NCBI RefSeq assembly: GCF_900460245.1
Contig: NZ_UHIP01000002.1
Coordinates: 930,001-994,000 of the forward strand
DNA from: Vibrio fluvialis
GTDB taxonomy: Bacteria > Pseudomonadota > Gammaproteobacteria > Enterobacterales > Vibrionaceae
Direction: 5' to 3'
DNA: 64,000 bases
Position 1 is the first letter of the stretch, and each line of letters opens with the position of its first letter. This document shows, one piece after another, positions 20,903 to 32,657 of this stretch. A program made the position numbers and the translations under genes. The notes under the pieces are model-generated. The model searched no databases and was not told the origin of the DNA. It was given only the letters and a program-made list of their open reading frames with translations.

Positions 20903-21064
20903 TGCGTTGATGCTTGCTGCACAACGTAGAGACTTCGGCTAAGGCAAAGAGCCCGCCGCTCTGCTTGCCACGCTGCACGTCGTCGCTGACTCCGCATTCT
21001 TCGTTCCATATTCTGATTTCTGCTGTTCTATACTTCTAATCTAACCCATTGAGATTATTTCGTT
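20903..21064. other. Intergenic region upstream of the efflux operon
   Basis: Rest of the 410-base gap between the small HTH gene and the DUF1656 gene. It must hold the efflux operon promoter, but I see no clear -10/-35 pair, and no LysR-type regulator gene of the AaeR kind sits next to the operon. The only other content is the Arg-rich minus-strand frame noted under the possible small gene. Confidence 0.35.
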
Positions 21065-21265
21065 ATGTTTGAAGAATTAGCACTGGGAGGCTTACTGTTC
21101 AGTCCGTTGGTGGTGTTTGTGCCCATGGCGTTCATTCTTTCCTGTCTGACCCGCTTCGTGCTGCATACAACGGGTGTTTACCATCTGCTGTGGAAAGCAG
21201 CCTGGTTCGAAGTGGGGCTGTTTGTTTGTTATCTGGCTGTAGTTGTTCATTTTTTCGGGAGTTAA
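21065..21265 (+). CDS. DUF1656 (AaeX-type) small membrane protein
   Basis: Small inner-membrane protein, 66 residues with two hydrophobic helices (about residues 7-30 and 45-64). The family is almost always encoded in front of HlyD/FUSC efflux pairs, as here. Function in the pump is unknown. Its TAA overlaps the next ATG by one base (TAATG). Confidence 0.88.
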   Translation: MFEELALGGLLFSPLVVFVPMAFILSCLTRFVLHTTGVYHLLWKAAWFEVGLFVCYLAVVVHFFGS

Positions 21266-22137
21266 TGTTGCGCATGGGAAAATTATTTCGAATTTCGCTG
21301 ACTCTGGCGGTGGTCATTATTGCCGTCATTGCTGGCCATTGGGTCTGGAACCACTACCTCTATTCTCCCTGGACACGCGACGGACGCATTCGCGCCGAAG
21401 TGATCACCATTGCGCCGGATGTTTCCGGCTGGGTGAAAACACTCAATGTGAAAGATAACCAACCAGTGACGAAAGGCGACTTGATTTTCAGTGTTGATGA
21501 CACCCGTTATCAGGCCAAAATCAAAGAGCTGACCGCGCAGGTTGAAAATAAACAATATTCACTCGATTTGGCTCGCCATCAGTACCATCGCCGCCAGCAG
21601 TTAACCGATAAAAAACTGATCAGTGAAGAGACAGTGGAAAGCGCGCGCATCAATACCGAACTGGCACAAGCGAGTCTGGATATCGCTAAAGCTCAGCTGA
21701 ACAGCGCGCAAATCAACCTCGACCGCACTCAGGTTCACGCGCCAGCCGACGGTACCTTGATTAACCTAAATTTGCGTGAAGGTAACTACGTCAGTCAGGG
21801 CAGTTCGGTGATTTCGCTGGTCAAAACAGATTCGTTCTACGTGACGGGCTATTTCGAAGAGACCAAACTGCCGCTGATCAAAGTGGGGCAGAAAGCCAAG
21901 ATTAGCCTGATGAGCGGCGGTGAACCGCTGACGGGGTCGGTGGTGAGCATCGGCAAAGCGATTGCCGACAGCAACACCAGCAGCAACGGGCAGTTGTTGC
22001 CTCAGGTGCAACAAACTTTCAACTGGGTGCGACTGGCACAGCGTATTCCGGTCGATATCAAACTGGATCCGCTGCCGGAAGGCATCAACATCAGCGCTGG
22101 GATGACGGTCTCCATTTATCTGCAAGAAGCTGAGTAA
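21265..22137 (+). CDS. HlyD/AaeA-type membrane fusion protein of aromatic-acid efflux
   Basis: Periplasmic adaptor, 290 residues. One N-terminal membrane helix (about residues 10-30), then the WTRDGRIRAEVITIAPDVSGWV barrel-sandwich entry typical of AaeA/EmrA relatives, a coiled-coil hairpin (about 90-150), the second lipoyl half (VHAPADGTLINLNLREGNYV) and a beta-barrel (about 195-285). Start at the TAATG overlap gives the full signal anchor. Partner of the FUSC protein encoded five bases downstream. E. coli AaeAB exports hydroxybenzoates; the substrate here is not proven. Confidence 0.92.
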   Translation: MLRMGKLFRISLTLAVVIIAVIAGHWVWNHYLYSPWTRDGRIRAEVITIAPDVSGWVKTLNVKDNQPVTKGDLIFSVDDTRYQAKIKELTAQVENKQYSLDLARHQYHRRQQLTDKKLISEETVESARINTELAQASLDIAKAQLNSAQINLDRTQVHAPADGTLINLNLREGNYVSQGSSVISLVKTDSFYVTGYFEETKLPLIKVGQKAKISLMSGGEPLTGSVVSIGKAIADSNTSSNGQLLPQVQQTFNWVRLAQRIPVDIKLDPLPEGINISAGMTVSIYLQEAE

Positions 22138-22142
22138 AGCCC

Positions 22143-24200
22143 ATGGGTGTGTTACTCAACAGCCTGTTAATGCCGGATAAACGGGCGGTGCTGTTTGCGA
22201 TCAAAGGGGTCATTGCGATGGCGTTGTCGCTGTATATCGCTATGTTCCTCAATCTGGATCGTCCTTATTGGGCGCTGGTGTCGGCGGTGTTTTTGCAAAT
22301 CCGTCCGGAAGGCGGTCTGGTTATTGAAAAAGGTTTGTGCCAAATCGTCGGTACTCTGATCGGGGGTATCGTCGGGATTGCCATTCTCAACTGGTTTGCA
22401 CCGTATCCGGAAATTGCCCTGCCTTTGCTTGCGCTGTGGCTGGGTTTTAACTCCGGTATGGGCGCCATGGTGCGTCGTACTAACTTCATTTACGCCTTTG
22501 CGATGGCGGGTATTACCGCCTGTCTGATTGTGTTGCTGGTGATGGTGTCACCGTCGACCGCCAGCAGTCAGACCATCTTTCAAGTCGCTCAGGCGCGCGT
22601 GAGCGAAATCATCGTCGGTGCTATCTGCGCGGCGTTGGTGAGTAAACTGATCTTCCCGATGGAAGTAAAAGATGGCCTGCGCACTCATGCGCGCAATGTG
22701 ATCAACCAAACGCTGAGTTATCTGAGTCTGGAACTGGACAAAAACGGATCCCACGAAAACCGGCATCAGCACATTGATGCGATCCTGGAATCGATTGCGG
22801 TGATGAGCGATGACTTGAGCGCAGTGGTATACGAAGGTCCGGAAGGCCCGGGACAGAGTAAAGCCGCCAGCCTGATTTGCAATAAGACCCTGTCGCTGCT
22901 TGCGGTGATTCAGATTTTTGGTCGTCTGCAACGCAAACACTCGGAACTGATCGGCGATGATTTGGCGCAGATGATGGCCGAAATGGGCGAAAGCTTCAGG
23001 CGCATGCAGGCCACGACGGATTATGAAGCGTGCTACAAACTGGCTCAGACACTGCGCCGCCGTCAGTTGGTGTACAGCAATCAGGCTGTCGACCTCACGC
23101 CGTTACAATCCCGGTTGATGAAAGTCTCGCTGGAACTGAGTGCCGATCTGGTGATGATCCTGAAAGGGTATAACGCACTGATCAGCAAAGAGCCGGTCTT
23201 GCTCAATGCACCGAATCTTAAACCCTACAAAGACCCGCTGGTGGGATTGACGACTGGCCTGCGCACCATGGTGGTATTTTCTGTGGGCGCAGGCGTATGG
23301 GTCGGAACGGGCTCGAGTGCGGCGCTGATGATGATGATCCTGCCGGTGACCTTCTCCATCATGATGGCGCGCTTACCGCTCACCATATTGATGATAGTGC
23401 TGCAACGCCTGCTACTTGGGGTGATGATCGCGGTCCCTGTGGCGATTTTTTATGGCCTTGGTTTGCTGGCGCAAAGCAGTGGAGATTATGAGCTGCTGGT
23501 GATGATTCTCGCTGGTCCGTATTTCTTTGGTTTGCTGGCGCTGGCGAACCGTCCGACTCTGCCATACGGCCTTGGCTTTTGCATTCCGTTTACCATCTTG
23601 ATCAGCCCAAGCAACAACATGACGCGTTCGTTTTCGATTGATTCCACGCTCAGCAATGCGCTGTCGATTTTTGTCGGCGTGACGGTGCTGTACTGGATGT
23701 TCAAGATGATTACTGGCCCTGGGCTGCAGTTGATGCAGCACCGCCTGATGCGCGCAACGCAAAAGGATTTGCGAGAGCTCATGTCCCATCCTGCGCCGGA
23801 TCACTGGTTTAACGCCCGAATGGGGGACCGCTTGCTGCGCATTGCTACCTACGACAAAAGCATGGCCAGTCGCACGCGTGACATCACGGATTTAGCGTTG
23901 ACGGGCCTCAATCTGGGGCATGTGTCGATTCGTTTGCGCCGTTTAATTTCGGGGGTGAAAAGCAGCAAGGTGGAAACAATGCTTGATGATTGGCAGCAGG
24001 CGCTGGCGGATGCCTTCTTCCTCTGTTCTAAAGGCAAAACGACATGTCGGTTCAGCCAAGTCAGTGATGCACTGTTGCAAGCGCTGCGTGAAGCGAATCT
24101 CCCGAAAGGCCAGTTTGAAGTGGTGGAAGGGATGTTTGAGCGCCTGGCGATGACCTTCGAGCGCAGCGCCCAAACCATCGCCGAGAATCAGGCTCAGTAA
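22143..24200 (+). CDS. FUSC-family (AaeB-like) inner-membrane efflux protein
   Basis: Proton-driven efflux subunit, 685 residues. Two membrane blocks, each with five to six helices (about residues 15-180 and 365-520), are separated by a soluble domain rich in charged helices; a second soluble domain ends the protein, the standard FUSC layout. The AaeB-like N-terminus RPYWALVSAVFLQIRPEGG is present. Encoded with DUF1656 and HlyD genes as one unit that ends at a terminator. Probable role: export of weak aromatic acids or other toxic metabolites. Confidence 0.93.
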   Translation: MGVLLNSLLMPDKRAVLFAIKGVIAMALSLYIAMFLNLDRPYWALVSAVFLQIRPEGGLVIEKGLCQIVGTLIGGIVGIAILNWFAPYPEIALPLLALWLGFNSGMGAMVRRTNFIYAFAMAGITACLIVLLVMVSPSTASSQTIFQVAQARVSEIIVGAICAALVSKLIFPMEVKDGLRTHARNVINQTLSYLSLELDKNGSHENRHQHIDAILESIAVMSDDLSAVVYEGPEGPGQSKAASLICNKTLSLLAVIQIFGRLQRKHSELIGDDLAQMMAEMGESFRRMQATTDYEACYKLAQTLRRRQLVYSNQAVDLTPLQSRLMKVSLELSADLVMILKGYNALISKEPVLLNAPNLKPYKDPLVGLTTGLRTMVVFSVGAGVWVGTGSSAALMMMILPVTFSIMMARLPLTILMIVLQRLLLGVMIAVPVAIFYGLGLLAQSSGDYELLVMILAGPYFFGLLALANRPTLPYGLGFCIPFTILISPSNNMTRSFSIDSTLSNALSIFVGVTVLYWMFKMITGPGLQLMQHRLMRATQKDLRELMSHPAPDHWFNARMGDRLLRIATYDKSMASRTRDITDLALTGLNLGHVSIRLRRLISGVKSSKVETMLDDWQQALADAFFLCSKGKTTCRFSQVSDALLQALREANLPKGQFEVVEGMFERLAMTFERSAQTIAENQAQ

Positions 24201-24230
24201 CCAGATTAAGTCCCACAAGGAAGTGAACTC

Positions 24231-24258
24231 AGGCAGTGCTCCGGCACTGCCTTTTTTA
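24231..24258 (+). terminator. Terminator of the efflux operon
   Basis: GGCAGTGC-TCC-GGCACTGCC followed by six T. Confidence 0.9.
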
Positions 24259-24474
24259 TGCGTGTAGCACGTATTCTACTGATAAAACAGGTGGTTAAGG
24301 AAATTAGGCGTACTCATCATGCTTGGCTTGTGCGCGCATTGAGAACACCCTTCCAATTTCCGGCATCAATCTAATTTTTCAGCATACACCCAGATTGAAA
24401 AGGGTCATTACTATGCAGCGTTCACTATGACGGTGAGCTGAGTATCGAGTGCAAACAAACAACTTCAAGGAAAA

Positions 24475-25194
24475 ATGATGAAAAAATTATGGTTGGCAAT
24501 GTCAGTAAGCGCACTGTGCGCGGCAAATGTACAAGCGTCTGAATGGGGGTACGAAGGCGCTCACGGGCCTGAGCATTGGGGAGCAGTATCTCCGGTGTGC
24601 GCTGCTGGTGTGAACCAGAGCCCGGTTAATATTGATGACGCAGTTGAGGCACAACTGGCGCCTTTAGCTGTGCATTATGCCGGTGTGGTGACCTCTCTGA
24701 CCAATAATGGCCACACGTTGCAGGCCAGCGTCAGTGGCAACAATACGCTGAGCGTGGATGGTAAAACCTTCACGTTGCAACAGTTTCATTTTCACACTCC
24801 GTCAGAGAACCTGATTAAGGGGCATCAATACCCGCTGGAAGCGCATTTTGTAAACGCGGATGCCGAGGGCAATCTGGCGGTACTAGCCGTGATGTTTGAG
24901 GTTGGTAAAGAGAATTCCGCACTAAGTCAACTGACTCAGACATTGCCGAAAAAAGGTCAGTCCCAGCTATTGAGTAACGCATTTCCAGTCAACGATTTGC
25001 TACCACAACTGAATGATTATTATCGATTTAATGGATCGCTGACCACACCACCGTGCAGCGAAGGGGTACGTTGGTTTGTACTTAAACAATCGCAGGTGCT
25101 CTCTGCGCAGCAGGATCAATCACTGATGCAAGTGATGGGACACAACAACCGACCCGTTCAGCCTCACCATGCCCGAGTGATATTAAGCAACTAG
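24475..25194 (+). CDS. Alpha-type carbonic anhydrase, periplasmic
   Basis: Zinc enzyme interconverting CO2 and bicarbonate in the periplasm, 239 residues. Signal peptide about residues 1-21 (ending NVQA). Zinc ligands are the two His of QFHFHTPSEN (about residues 103-105) and the His of LEAHFVNAD (about 122); QSPVNI and GSLTTPPCSEGVRW are the other alpha-class hallmarks, and two Cys (about 43 and 198) would form the usual disulphide. AAGGA precedes the first of two Met codons. Monocistronic. Confidence 0.95.
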   Translation: MMKKLWLAMSVSALCAANVQASEWGYEGAHGPEHWGAVSPVCAAGVNQSPVNIDDAVEAQLAPLAVHYAGVVTSLTNNGHTLQASVSGNNTLSVDGKTFTLQQFHFHTPSENLIKGHQYPLEAHFVNADAEGNLAVLAVMFEVGKENSALSQLTQTLPKKGQSQLLSNAFPVNDLLPQLNDYYRFNGSLTTPPCSEGVRWFVLKQSQVLSAQQDQSLMQVMGHNNRPVQPHHARVILSN

Positions 25195-25229
25195 TTTCAC
25201 TAAAAATAAAATAAATAAGAGTAAAAATG

Positions 25230-25262
25230 AATAACCTCGTTAATTTAAATAACGGGGTTATT
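25230..25262 (+). terminator. Terminator of carbonic anhydrase gene
   Basis: Thirteen-base-pair stem (AATAACCTCGTTA with TAACGGGGTTATT, one T-G pair) 35 bases after the stop, followed by TTAAAATTT rather than a pure T run. Confidence 0.7.
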
Positions 25263-25314
25263 TAAAATTTGTTTAAATTAACTTCGATATAATAAATCCC
25301 GTACAAAAAAAGAA

Positions 25315-25341
25315 CCACTCTAAACAACGTGTTTAGAGTGG
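25315..25341 (-). terminator. Strong hairpin, terminator-like on the minus strand
   Basis: CCACTCTAAAC-AACGT-GTTTAGAGTGG, eleven perfect pairs. Only on the minus strand is it followed by a T run (TTCTTTTTTT). No minus-strand gene is known to end here, so it either blocks antisense transcription or ends an unseen RNA. Confidence 0.45.
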
Positions 25342-25623
25342 GATTCTGGTAAATCAAAAAAATTAGCTTTTATTTGGGTTCATATTACCAACACATAATA
25401 ACTCGCGCCGATGGGTTCACAATCCATGTGATAGAGCTATGTCTGCATTGCTGTACAAACTTGCTTTTTAATCTATCCCCAAAAATTGAGAAAAACAAAT
25501 AAATATCACCTTCAAAAATGGAATGATAATTTTCAGCTTTTTGGGATTCAAACCGTTCGAATTATGGGTGTATATTTTTTTGGACTCGAGGGAAAGGTTG
25601 TTTATCCCGAGTTATTCTTATTC

Positions 25624-25725
25624 TGTGAAATATAATTATCAATCTGAATTTAATTCTGTGAAATTTAATTATCAGGATATTTTAAATTAAACTTAATAAG
25701 GACTTTTTGTGAATTTTAATTATCA
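25624..25725 (+). repeat. Three direct repeats, consensus TGTGAAWTWTAATTATCA
   Basis: Copies at 25624-25641, 25657-25674 and 25708-25725; copies one and two differ at one base, copies two and three at one base. Start-to-start distances are 33 and 51 bases, close to whole helical turns. A degraded fourth copy may begin near 25733. Likely binding sites for a regulator of the ATP synthase operon. Confidence 0.75.
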
Positions 25726-25759
25726 GAATAAATTGTAATTTTAATTAACAAGGTGGTTT

Positions 25760-26158
25760 ATGGAAGCAAGTAGTACCAGCAATGCCATTATGGTGGCAGG
25801 CAAGAGGATACTGTGTGCTCAGACGGTCTTAGGGTTGTTATTCATTGGATTCGAGTATTTTCGATATGGAACGTTAAGCGCAGAGTCTGCGTTCACCGGT
25901 GTCGTTATCGCCGTGGTGCCGTCCTTGATCGGGATGTTACTGGCGTCCATTAAATCGAAGTTCAAACCCACGGAGAGTTTACGCGACTTAATGAACTTAA
26001 GCCGCAACATCAAAGTGATATACACCATCCTGATGTTTGTATTGACCTTTCGATTCATGGCTCTGCGCAACATAGTGGTCTTGATTGCATTCAGTGTGGC
26101 AATGCTCGGGCATTTCTTCACGCCGATGTTTAAGGACAAGGCCGAAAGGAAAGCATAG
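25760..26158 (+). CDS. atpI: ATP synthase subunit I (AtpI)
   Basis: Small inner-membrane protein, 132 residues with four hydrophobic helices, encoded first in most atp operons and thought to help c-ring assembly. Sequence is poorly conserved in this family, so the call rests on length, helices and position. The ATG follows AAGGTGG. Its TAG is directly followed by the atpB ATG. Codon use is more AT-rich than in the F1 genes downstream. Confidence 0.88.
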   Translation: MEASSTSNAIMVAGKRILCAQTVLGLLFIGFEYFRYGTLSAESAFTGVVIAVVPSLIGMLLASIKSKFKPTESLRDLMNLSRNIKVIYTILMFVLTFRFMALRNIVVLIAFSVAMLGHFFTPMFKDKAERKA

Positions 26159-26929
<771 letters not shown>

Positions 26930-26984
26930 TTTATTTCTCAAATTTATTTAATTTTAACTTGTTGATTCAATTCTAGGAGTTGTT

Positions 26985-27221
26985 ATGGATATCGTTAGCG
27001 CAGTTCTGTATGTAGCCGGTGCACTATTGATTGGTTTAGGTGCCGCGGGTGCAGCCGCAGGTATCGGTAACCTGGCAGGTAAATATCTGGAAGGTGTCGC
27101 GCGTCAACCTGATTTGACCCCAATGCTTCGTACCCAGTTCTTCATCATGATGGGTCTTGTGGATGCGGTACCAATGATTGGTGTGGGTATCGGTTTGTAC
27201 ATCATCTTCGCCGTAGCGTAA
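26985..27221 (+). CDS. atpE: ATP synthase Fo subunit c (AtpE)
   Basis: Rotor-ring proteolipid, 78 residues, two helices joined by the polar loop ARQPD (residues 39-43) that contacts gamma/epsilon. The proton-carrying carboxylate is Asp60 in [10 protein letters not shown], as in E. coli Asp61. The Na+ coordination pattern (Gln in helix 1 with Glu-Thr/Ser in helix 2) is missing, so proton coupling is expected. AGGAG precedes the ATG. Confidence 0.96.
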   Translation: MDIVSAVLYVAGALLIGLGAAGAAAGIGNLAGKYLEGVARQPDLTPMLRTQFFIMMGLVDAVPMIGVGIGLYIIFAVA

Positions 27222-27265
27222 TTCGAAATTAATCGTCAAAAACACGTTATGAATGTGAGGGTGCT

Positions 27266-27736
27266 ATGAATATCAATGCCACTATGCTCGGCCAGGCGAT
27301 CTCGTTCGTGATCTTCGCGTGGCTGTGCATGAAATACGTCTGGCCACCACTCGTCAAACTGCTGGATGAGCGCCGCGCCGAAATTGCTGAAGGTCTGGCT
27401 CAGAAAGAGAAAGCCGTGAAGGAACTTGAGCTGGCGAAAGCCAACGGTGCCACCGTGATTGCCGAAGCGCGCGAGAAAGCGCAGGCCATCATTGCGCAGG
27501 GTCAGCAGCGTCAGGACCAATTGGTTGCTGAAGCGGTGGAACTCGCCAGACAAGAAAAAGACCGCATCATTGCGGAGGGCAAGGCGGAAATCGATAACGA
27601 ACGTAACCGCCTGCGTCAGGAACTGAAAGCGGAAATGGCCGACCTGGTGATCGAAAGCGCCAGCAAGCTGATCAGCCGTAATCTCGACAGCACTGCGAAT
27701 CGCGATCTTGTGAACCGATTCATCAGTGAAATGTAG
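27266..27736 (+). CDS. atpF: ATP synthase Fo subunit b (AtpF)
   Basis: Peripheral-stalk subunit, 156 residues as in E. coli. It begins MNINATMLGQAISFVIFAWLC with one membrane helix (about residues 8-26), followed by a long charged helix rich in Ala/Glu/Lys/Gln that dimerises, and ends with a short delta-binding tail. GAGGGTG precedes the ATG. Confidence 0.95.
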   Translation: MNINATMLGQAISFVIFAWLCMKYVWPPLVKLLDERRAEIAEGLAQKEKAVKELELAKANGATVIAEAREKAQAIIAQGQQRQDQLVAEAVELARQEKDRIIAEGKAEIDNERNRLRQELKAEMADLVIESASKLISRNLDSTANRDLVNRFISEM

Positions 27737-27744
27737 GAGGACGC

Positions 27745-28287
27745 ATGTCTGACTTAACTGTCGTCGCTCAACCTTACGCCAAAGCAGCGTTTGATTTCGC
27801 CAAAGAGATCGACGCACTGGACGAATGGCAGCAAACGCTGACCATCGCCGAGATGATTCTGACTCAACCCAACACCGTTCTGATGCTCAATGAGCTGGAC
27901 GAAGAGAGCTCTGAACAGCCGCTGCTGGAGATGATGCTGCAAGTGGGCGGTGAGTTTATGAGCCAGTACTTTCAGAACTTTCTGAAAGTGATGGCCGAGA
28001 ATCGTCGGCTAAAGGCGTTGAGCGAAGTCCTGAGCCAGTTCCGCGAGTATATAGCGGAATTCCAACAAACCATGAATGTGACAGTGTGTACCTCCGAGCC
28101 GCTGGATGATGAGCAAGCATTGCAGCTTACTCAAGCATTAACGCAGCGCTTTGGCAAAACCATCACGCTGGAACAACAACTGGATCCATCCCTGGTAGGT
28201 GGTGTGGTGATTAAAGCCGGCCAAACCGTGTTTGATGGCAGCGTCATCGCGAATATCGGCCGCCTCTCGACCAACCTACATGTGTAA
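27745..28287 (+). CDS. atpH: ATP synthase F1 subunit delta (AtpH)
   Basis: Links the b-dimer to the top of the alpha/beta hexamer, 180 residues. N-terminal motif VVAQPYAKAAFDFAKE and C-terminal DPSLVGGVVIKAGQTVFDGSV are the two signature regions. GGAGGA site six bases from the ATG; eight bases after atpF. Confidence 0.95.
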   Translation: MSDLTVVAQPYAKAAFDFAKEIDALDEWQQTLTIAEMILTQPNTVLMLNELDEESSEQPLLEMMLQVGGEFMSQYFQNFLKVMAENRRLKALSEVLSQFREYIAEFQQTMNVTVCTSEPLDDEQALQLTQALTQRFGKTITLEQQLDPSLVGGVVIKAGQTVFDGSVIANIGRLSTNLHV

Positions 28288-28299
28288 TGGGGTAAAGAA

Positions 28300-29835
28300 A
28301 TGCAATTAAATTCAAACGAAATCAGTGAATTAATCAGACAGCGTATCGTCAACTTCGACCTTGAAAGCGAAGCTCGTAACGAAGGTTCTATTGTCTCTGT
28401 CAGCGACGGTATCATCACCATTCACGGCCTGTCTGACGTGATGCAAGGTGAGATGCTGGAACTGCCGGATAACCGCTTTGCACTGGCGCTTAACCTGGAG
28501 CGTCACTCGGTCGGCGCGGTGGTCATGGGCCCTTACGCGGACCTGTGCGAAGGCATGAAAGTGAAAGGCACCGGCCGCATTCTGGAAGTGCCAGTAGGTA
28601 ACGGCCTGCTGGGTCGTGTGGTGAACACGCTCGGTCAACCTATCGACGGTAAAGGCGCGATCACGTTCGATCGCATGGAACCCGTCGAAGTGATTGCACC
28701 GGGTGTTATCGACCGTAAATCGGTCGACCAACCGATTCAAACTGGCTACAAAGCCGTGGATTCTATGGTGCCAATCGGTCGTGGTCAGCGTGAGCTGATC
28801 ATCGGTGACCGTCAAACGGGTAAAACCGCGATGGCTATTGACGCCATCATCAACCAGAAATCTCTGGGTGTGAAATGTATCTACGTGGCAATTGGCCAAA
28901 AAGCGTCAACCATTGCCAACGTGGTTCGTAAACTCGACGAGCACAACGCACTGGACAACACCATCATCGTGGTGGCCTCTGCTTCTGAAGCGGCGGCGCT
29001 CCAATACCTGGCACCTTACGCCGGTTGTACCATGGGCGAATACTTCCGTGACCGCGGTGAAGATGCACTGATCGTCTACGATGACTTGTCTAAACAAGCG
29101 GTAGCGTATCGTCAAATCTCCCTGCTGCTCAAACGCCCGCCAGGCCGTGAAGCATTCCCGGGCGACGTGTTCTACCTCCACTCCCGTCTGCTGGAACGTG
29201 CAGCGCGCGTGAACGAAGCGTACGTGGAACGTGCCACCAACGGCGAAGTGAAAGGCAAAACCGGTTCATTGACGGCGCTGCCAATCATCGAAACCCAGGC
29301 GGGTGACGTGTCAGCGTTCGTTCCGACCAACGTGATTTCGATTACCGACGGTCAGATCTTCCTGCAAACCCAACTGTTCAACTCGGGCCTGCGCCCGGCG
29401 GTTGATCCGGGTATCTCGGTCTCTCGTGTCGGTGGTGCCGCGCAAACCAAAGTCATCAAGAAACTGTCTGGTGGTATTCGTACTGCACTGGCGCAGTATC
29501 GTGAACTGGCTGCGTTTGCTCAGTTCTCTTCCGATTTGGATGAGACTACGCGTCGTCAGCTTGACCACGGTGAGAAAGTGACGGAGTTGATGAAGCAGAA
29601 GCAGTACTCACCGATGAGTGTGGCTGAGCAAGCGGTGGTGATTTTCTCTGCCGAGAAAGGGTTCCTGAGCAACATTGAGCTGCATGACATCGCCAAATTT
29701 GAAGACGATTTGCTGGCATACGCGCGTGCAAACGCGGCAGAACTGCTGCAAACCATCAACGCGACCGGCGATTACAACGGCGAAATCGAAAGCCAGTTGT
29801 TTGCGCTGATGGAAGCGTTCATGGCACTGCAATAA
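28300..29835 (+). CDS. atpA: ATP synthase F1 subunit alpha (AtpA)
   Basis: Non-catalytic nucleotide-binding subunit of the F1 head, 511 residues (E. coli 513). Walker A GDRQTGKT lies near residues 169-176; the arginine finger region reads [17 protein letters not shown] (here [18 protein letters not shown]); [17 protein letters not shown] is the Walker B area. Very close to E. coli AtpA over its length, diverging mainly in the last 80 residues. Confidence 0.97.
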   Translation: MQLNSNEISELIRQRIVNFDLESEARNEGSIVSVSDGIITIHGLSDVMQGEMLELPDNRFALALNLERHSVGAVVMGPYADLCEGMKVKGTGRILEVPVGNGLLGRVVNTLGQPIDGKGAITFDRMEPVEVIAPGVIDRKSVDQPIQTGYKAVDSMVPIGRGQRELIIGDRQTGKTAMAIDAIINQKSLGVKCIYVAIGQKASTIANVVRKLDEHNALDNTIIVVASASEAAALQYLAPYAGCTMGEYFRDRGEDALIVYDDLSKQAVAYRQISLLLKRPPGREAFPGDVFYLHSRLLERAARVNEAYVERATNGEVKGKTGSLTALPIIETQAGDVSAFVPTNVISITDGQIFLQTQLFNSGLRPAVDPGISVSRVGGAAQTKVIKKLSGGIRTALAQYRELAAFAQFSSDLDETTRRQLDHGEKVTELMKQKQYSPMSVAEQAVVIFSAEKGFLSNIELHDIAKFEDDLLAYARANAAELLQTINATGDYNGEIESQLFALMEAFMALQ

Positions 29836-29865
29836 GGGCATTGCATCACTCAGTAGGAGGCCTTT

Positions 29866-32134
<2,269 letters not shown>

Positions 32135-32149
32135 TTGGCAGGAGGCAAC

Positions 32150-32590
32150 ATGGCGATAGCTGTTACACAAAACACGTTTCAACTCAACGTAGTGAGTGCT
32201 GAAGGTACCTTGTATTCTGGCCCCGCGCATGGCCTGGCCATCGCTGGCGCAGATGGTGAACTCGGGATTCGCCCGGGCCACTCTCCGCTGATCAGCAAGA
32301 TCAAACCGGGTGTGGCGCGTATTGTCGGTGACTTGCATAAGCCAGAGGAGATCCTCTATGTCTCTGGCGGGTTGGTGGAAGTGCAACCGGATATCGTCAC
32401 TGTACTGGCCGATACCGCGCTGCACAGTAAAGATATCGACCGGGCTCGCGCAGAAGCGGCACGCAAAGCCGCGGAAGAGAACATTCGCCACCACGGTGAC
32501 GATTTCAGTTTCGCGCAGGCACAGATTGAGCTAACCAAAGCGCTGGCACAGCTGCGCGCGGTAGAACTGGCCATGCAAGCCCGCCGTTAA
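32150..32590 (+). CDS. atpC: ATP synthase F1 subunit epsilon (AtpC)
   Basis: Rotor subunit and ATPase inhibitor, 146 codons including the stop, from the ATG at 32150 with GGAGG seven bases upstream. An N-terminal beta sandwich (LNVVSAEGTLYSG, GELGIRPGHSPL) is followed by two C-terminal helices (about residues 90-145). Last gene of the operon. Confidence 0.95.
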   Translation: MAIAVTQNTFQLNVVSAEGTLYSGPAHGLAIAGADGELGIRPGHSPLISKIKPGVARIVGDLHKPEEILYVSGGLVEVQPDIVTVLADTALHSKDIDRARAEAARKAAEENIRHHGDDFSFAQAQIELTKALAQLRAVELAMQARR

Positions 32591-32610
32591 TCTTCACTGC
32601 AAAGCCAATG

Positions 32611-32642
32611 AAAAAGGCACGTTCTAGTGACGTGCCTTTTTG
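32611..32642. terminator. Bidirectional terminator between atpC and nitronate monooxygenase
   Basis: AAAAAGGCACGT / ACGTGCCTTTTT arms; T runs on both strands, so it ends the atp operon and the convergent gene. Confidence 0.9.
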
Positions 32643-32657
32643 TTTTCGCGAAAGCGA

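Larger units (their letters stand above)
25195..25759. other. 565-base AT-rich regulatory region ahead of the ATP synthase operon
   Basis: Much richer in A+T than flanking genes and without a plausible gene. It holds, left to right, a hairpin terminator (25230-25262), an 11-base-pair hairpin (25315-25341), an imperfect hairpin with ACTCG/GGGA arms (25584-25612) and three 18-base direct repeats (25624-25725). The atpI promoter must lie here. Such composition suits a silenced or condition-dependent promoter. Confidence 0.75.

Noticed and set aside
25624..25725. Iterons of a replication origin
   Set aside because: Only three copies, no initiator gene (rctB or rep type), no DnaA boxes or GATC cluster noticed, and the position fits a promoter region.
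26985..27221. Sodium-dependent ATP synthase
   Set aside because: The c subunit has Asp60 in [10 protein letters not shown] as in E. coli and lacks the Gln...Glu-Ser/Thr sodium pattern.
27236..27817. Minus-strand frame (193 codons) across atpF
   Set aside because: Shadow of atpF/atpH codons; overlaps two certain genes completely.
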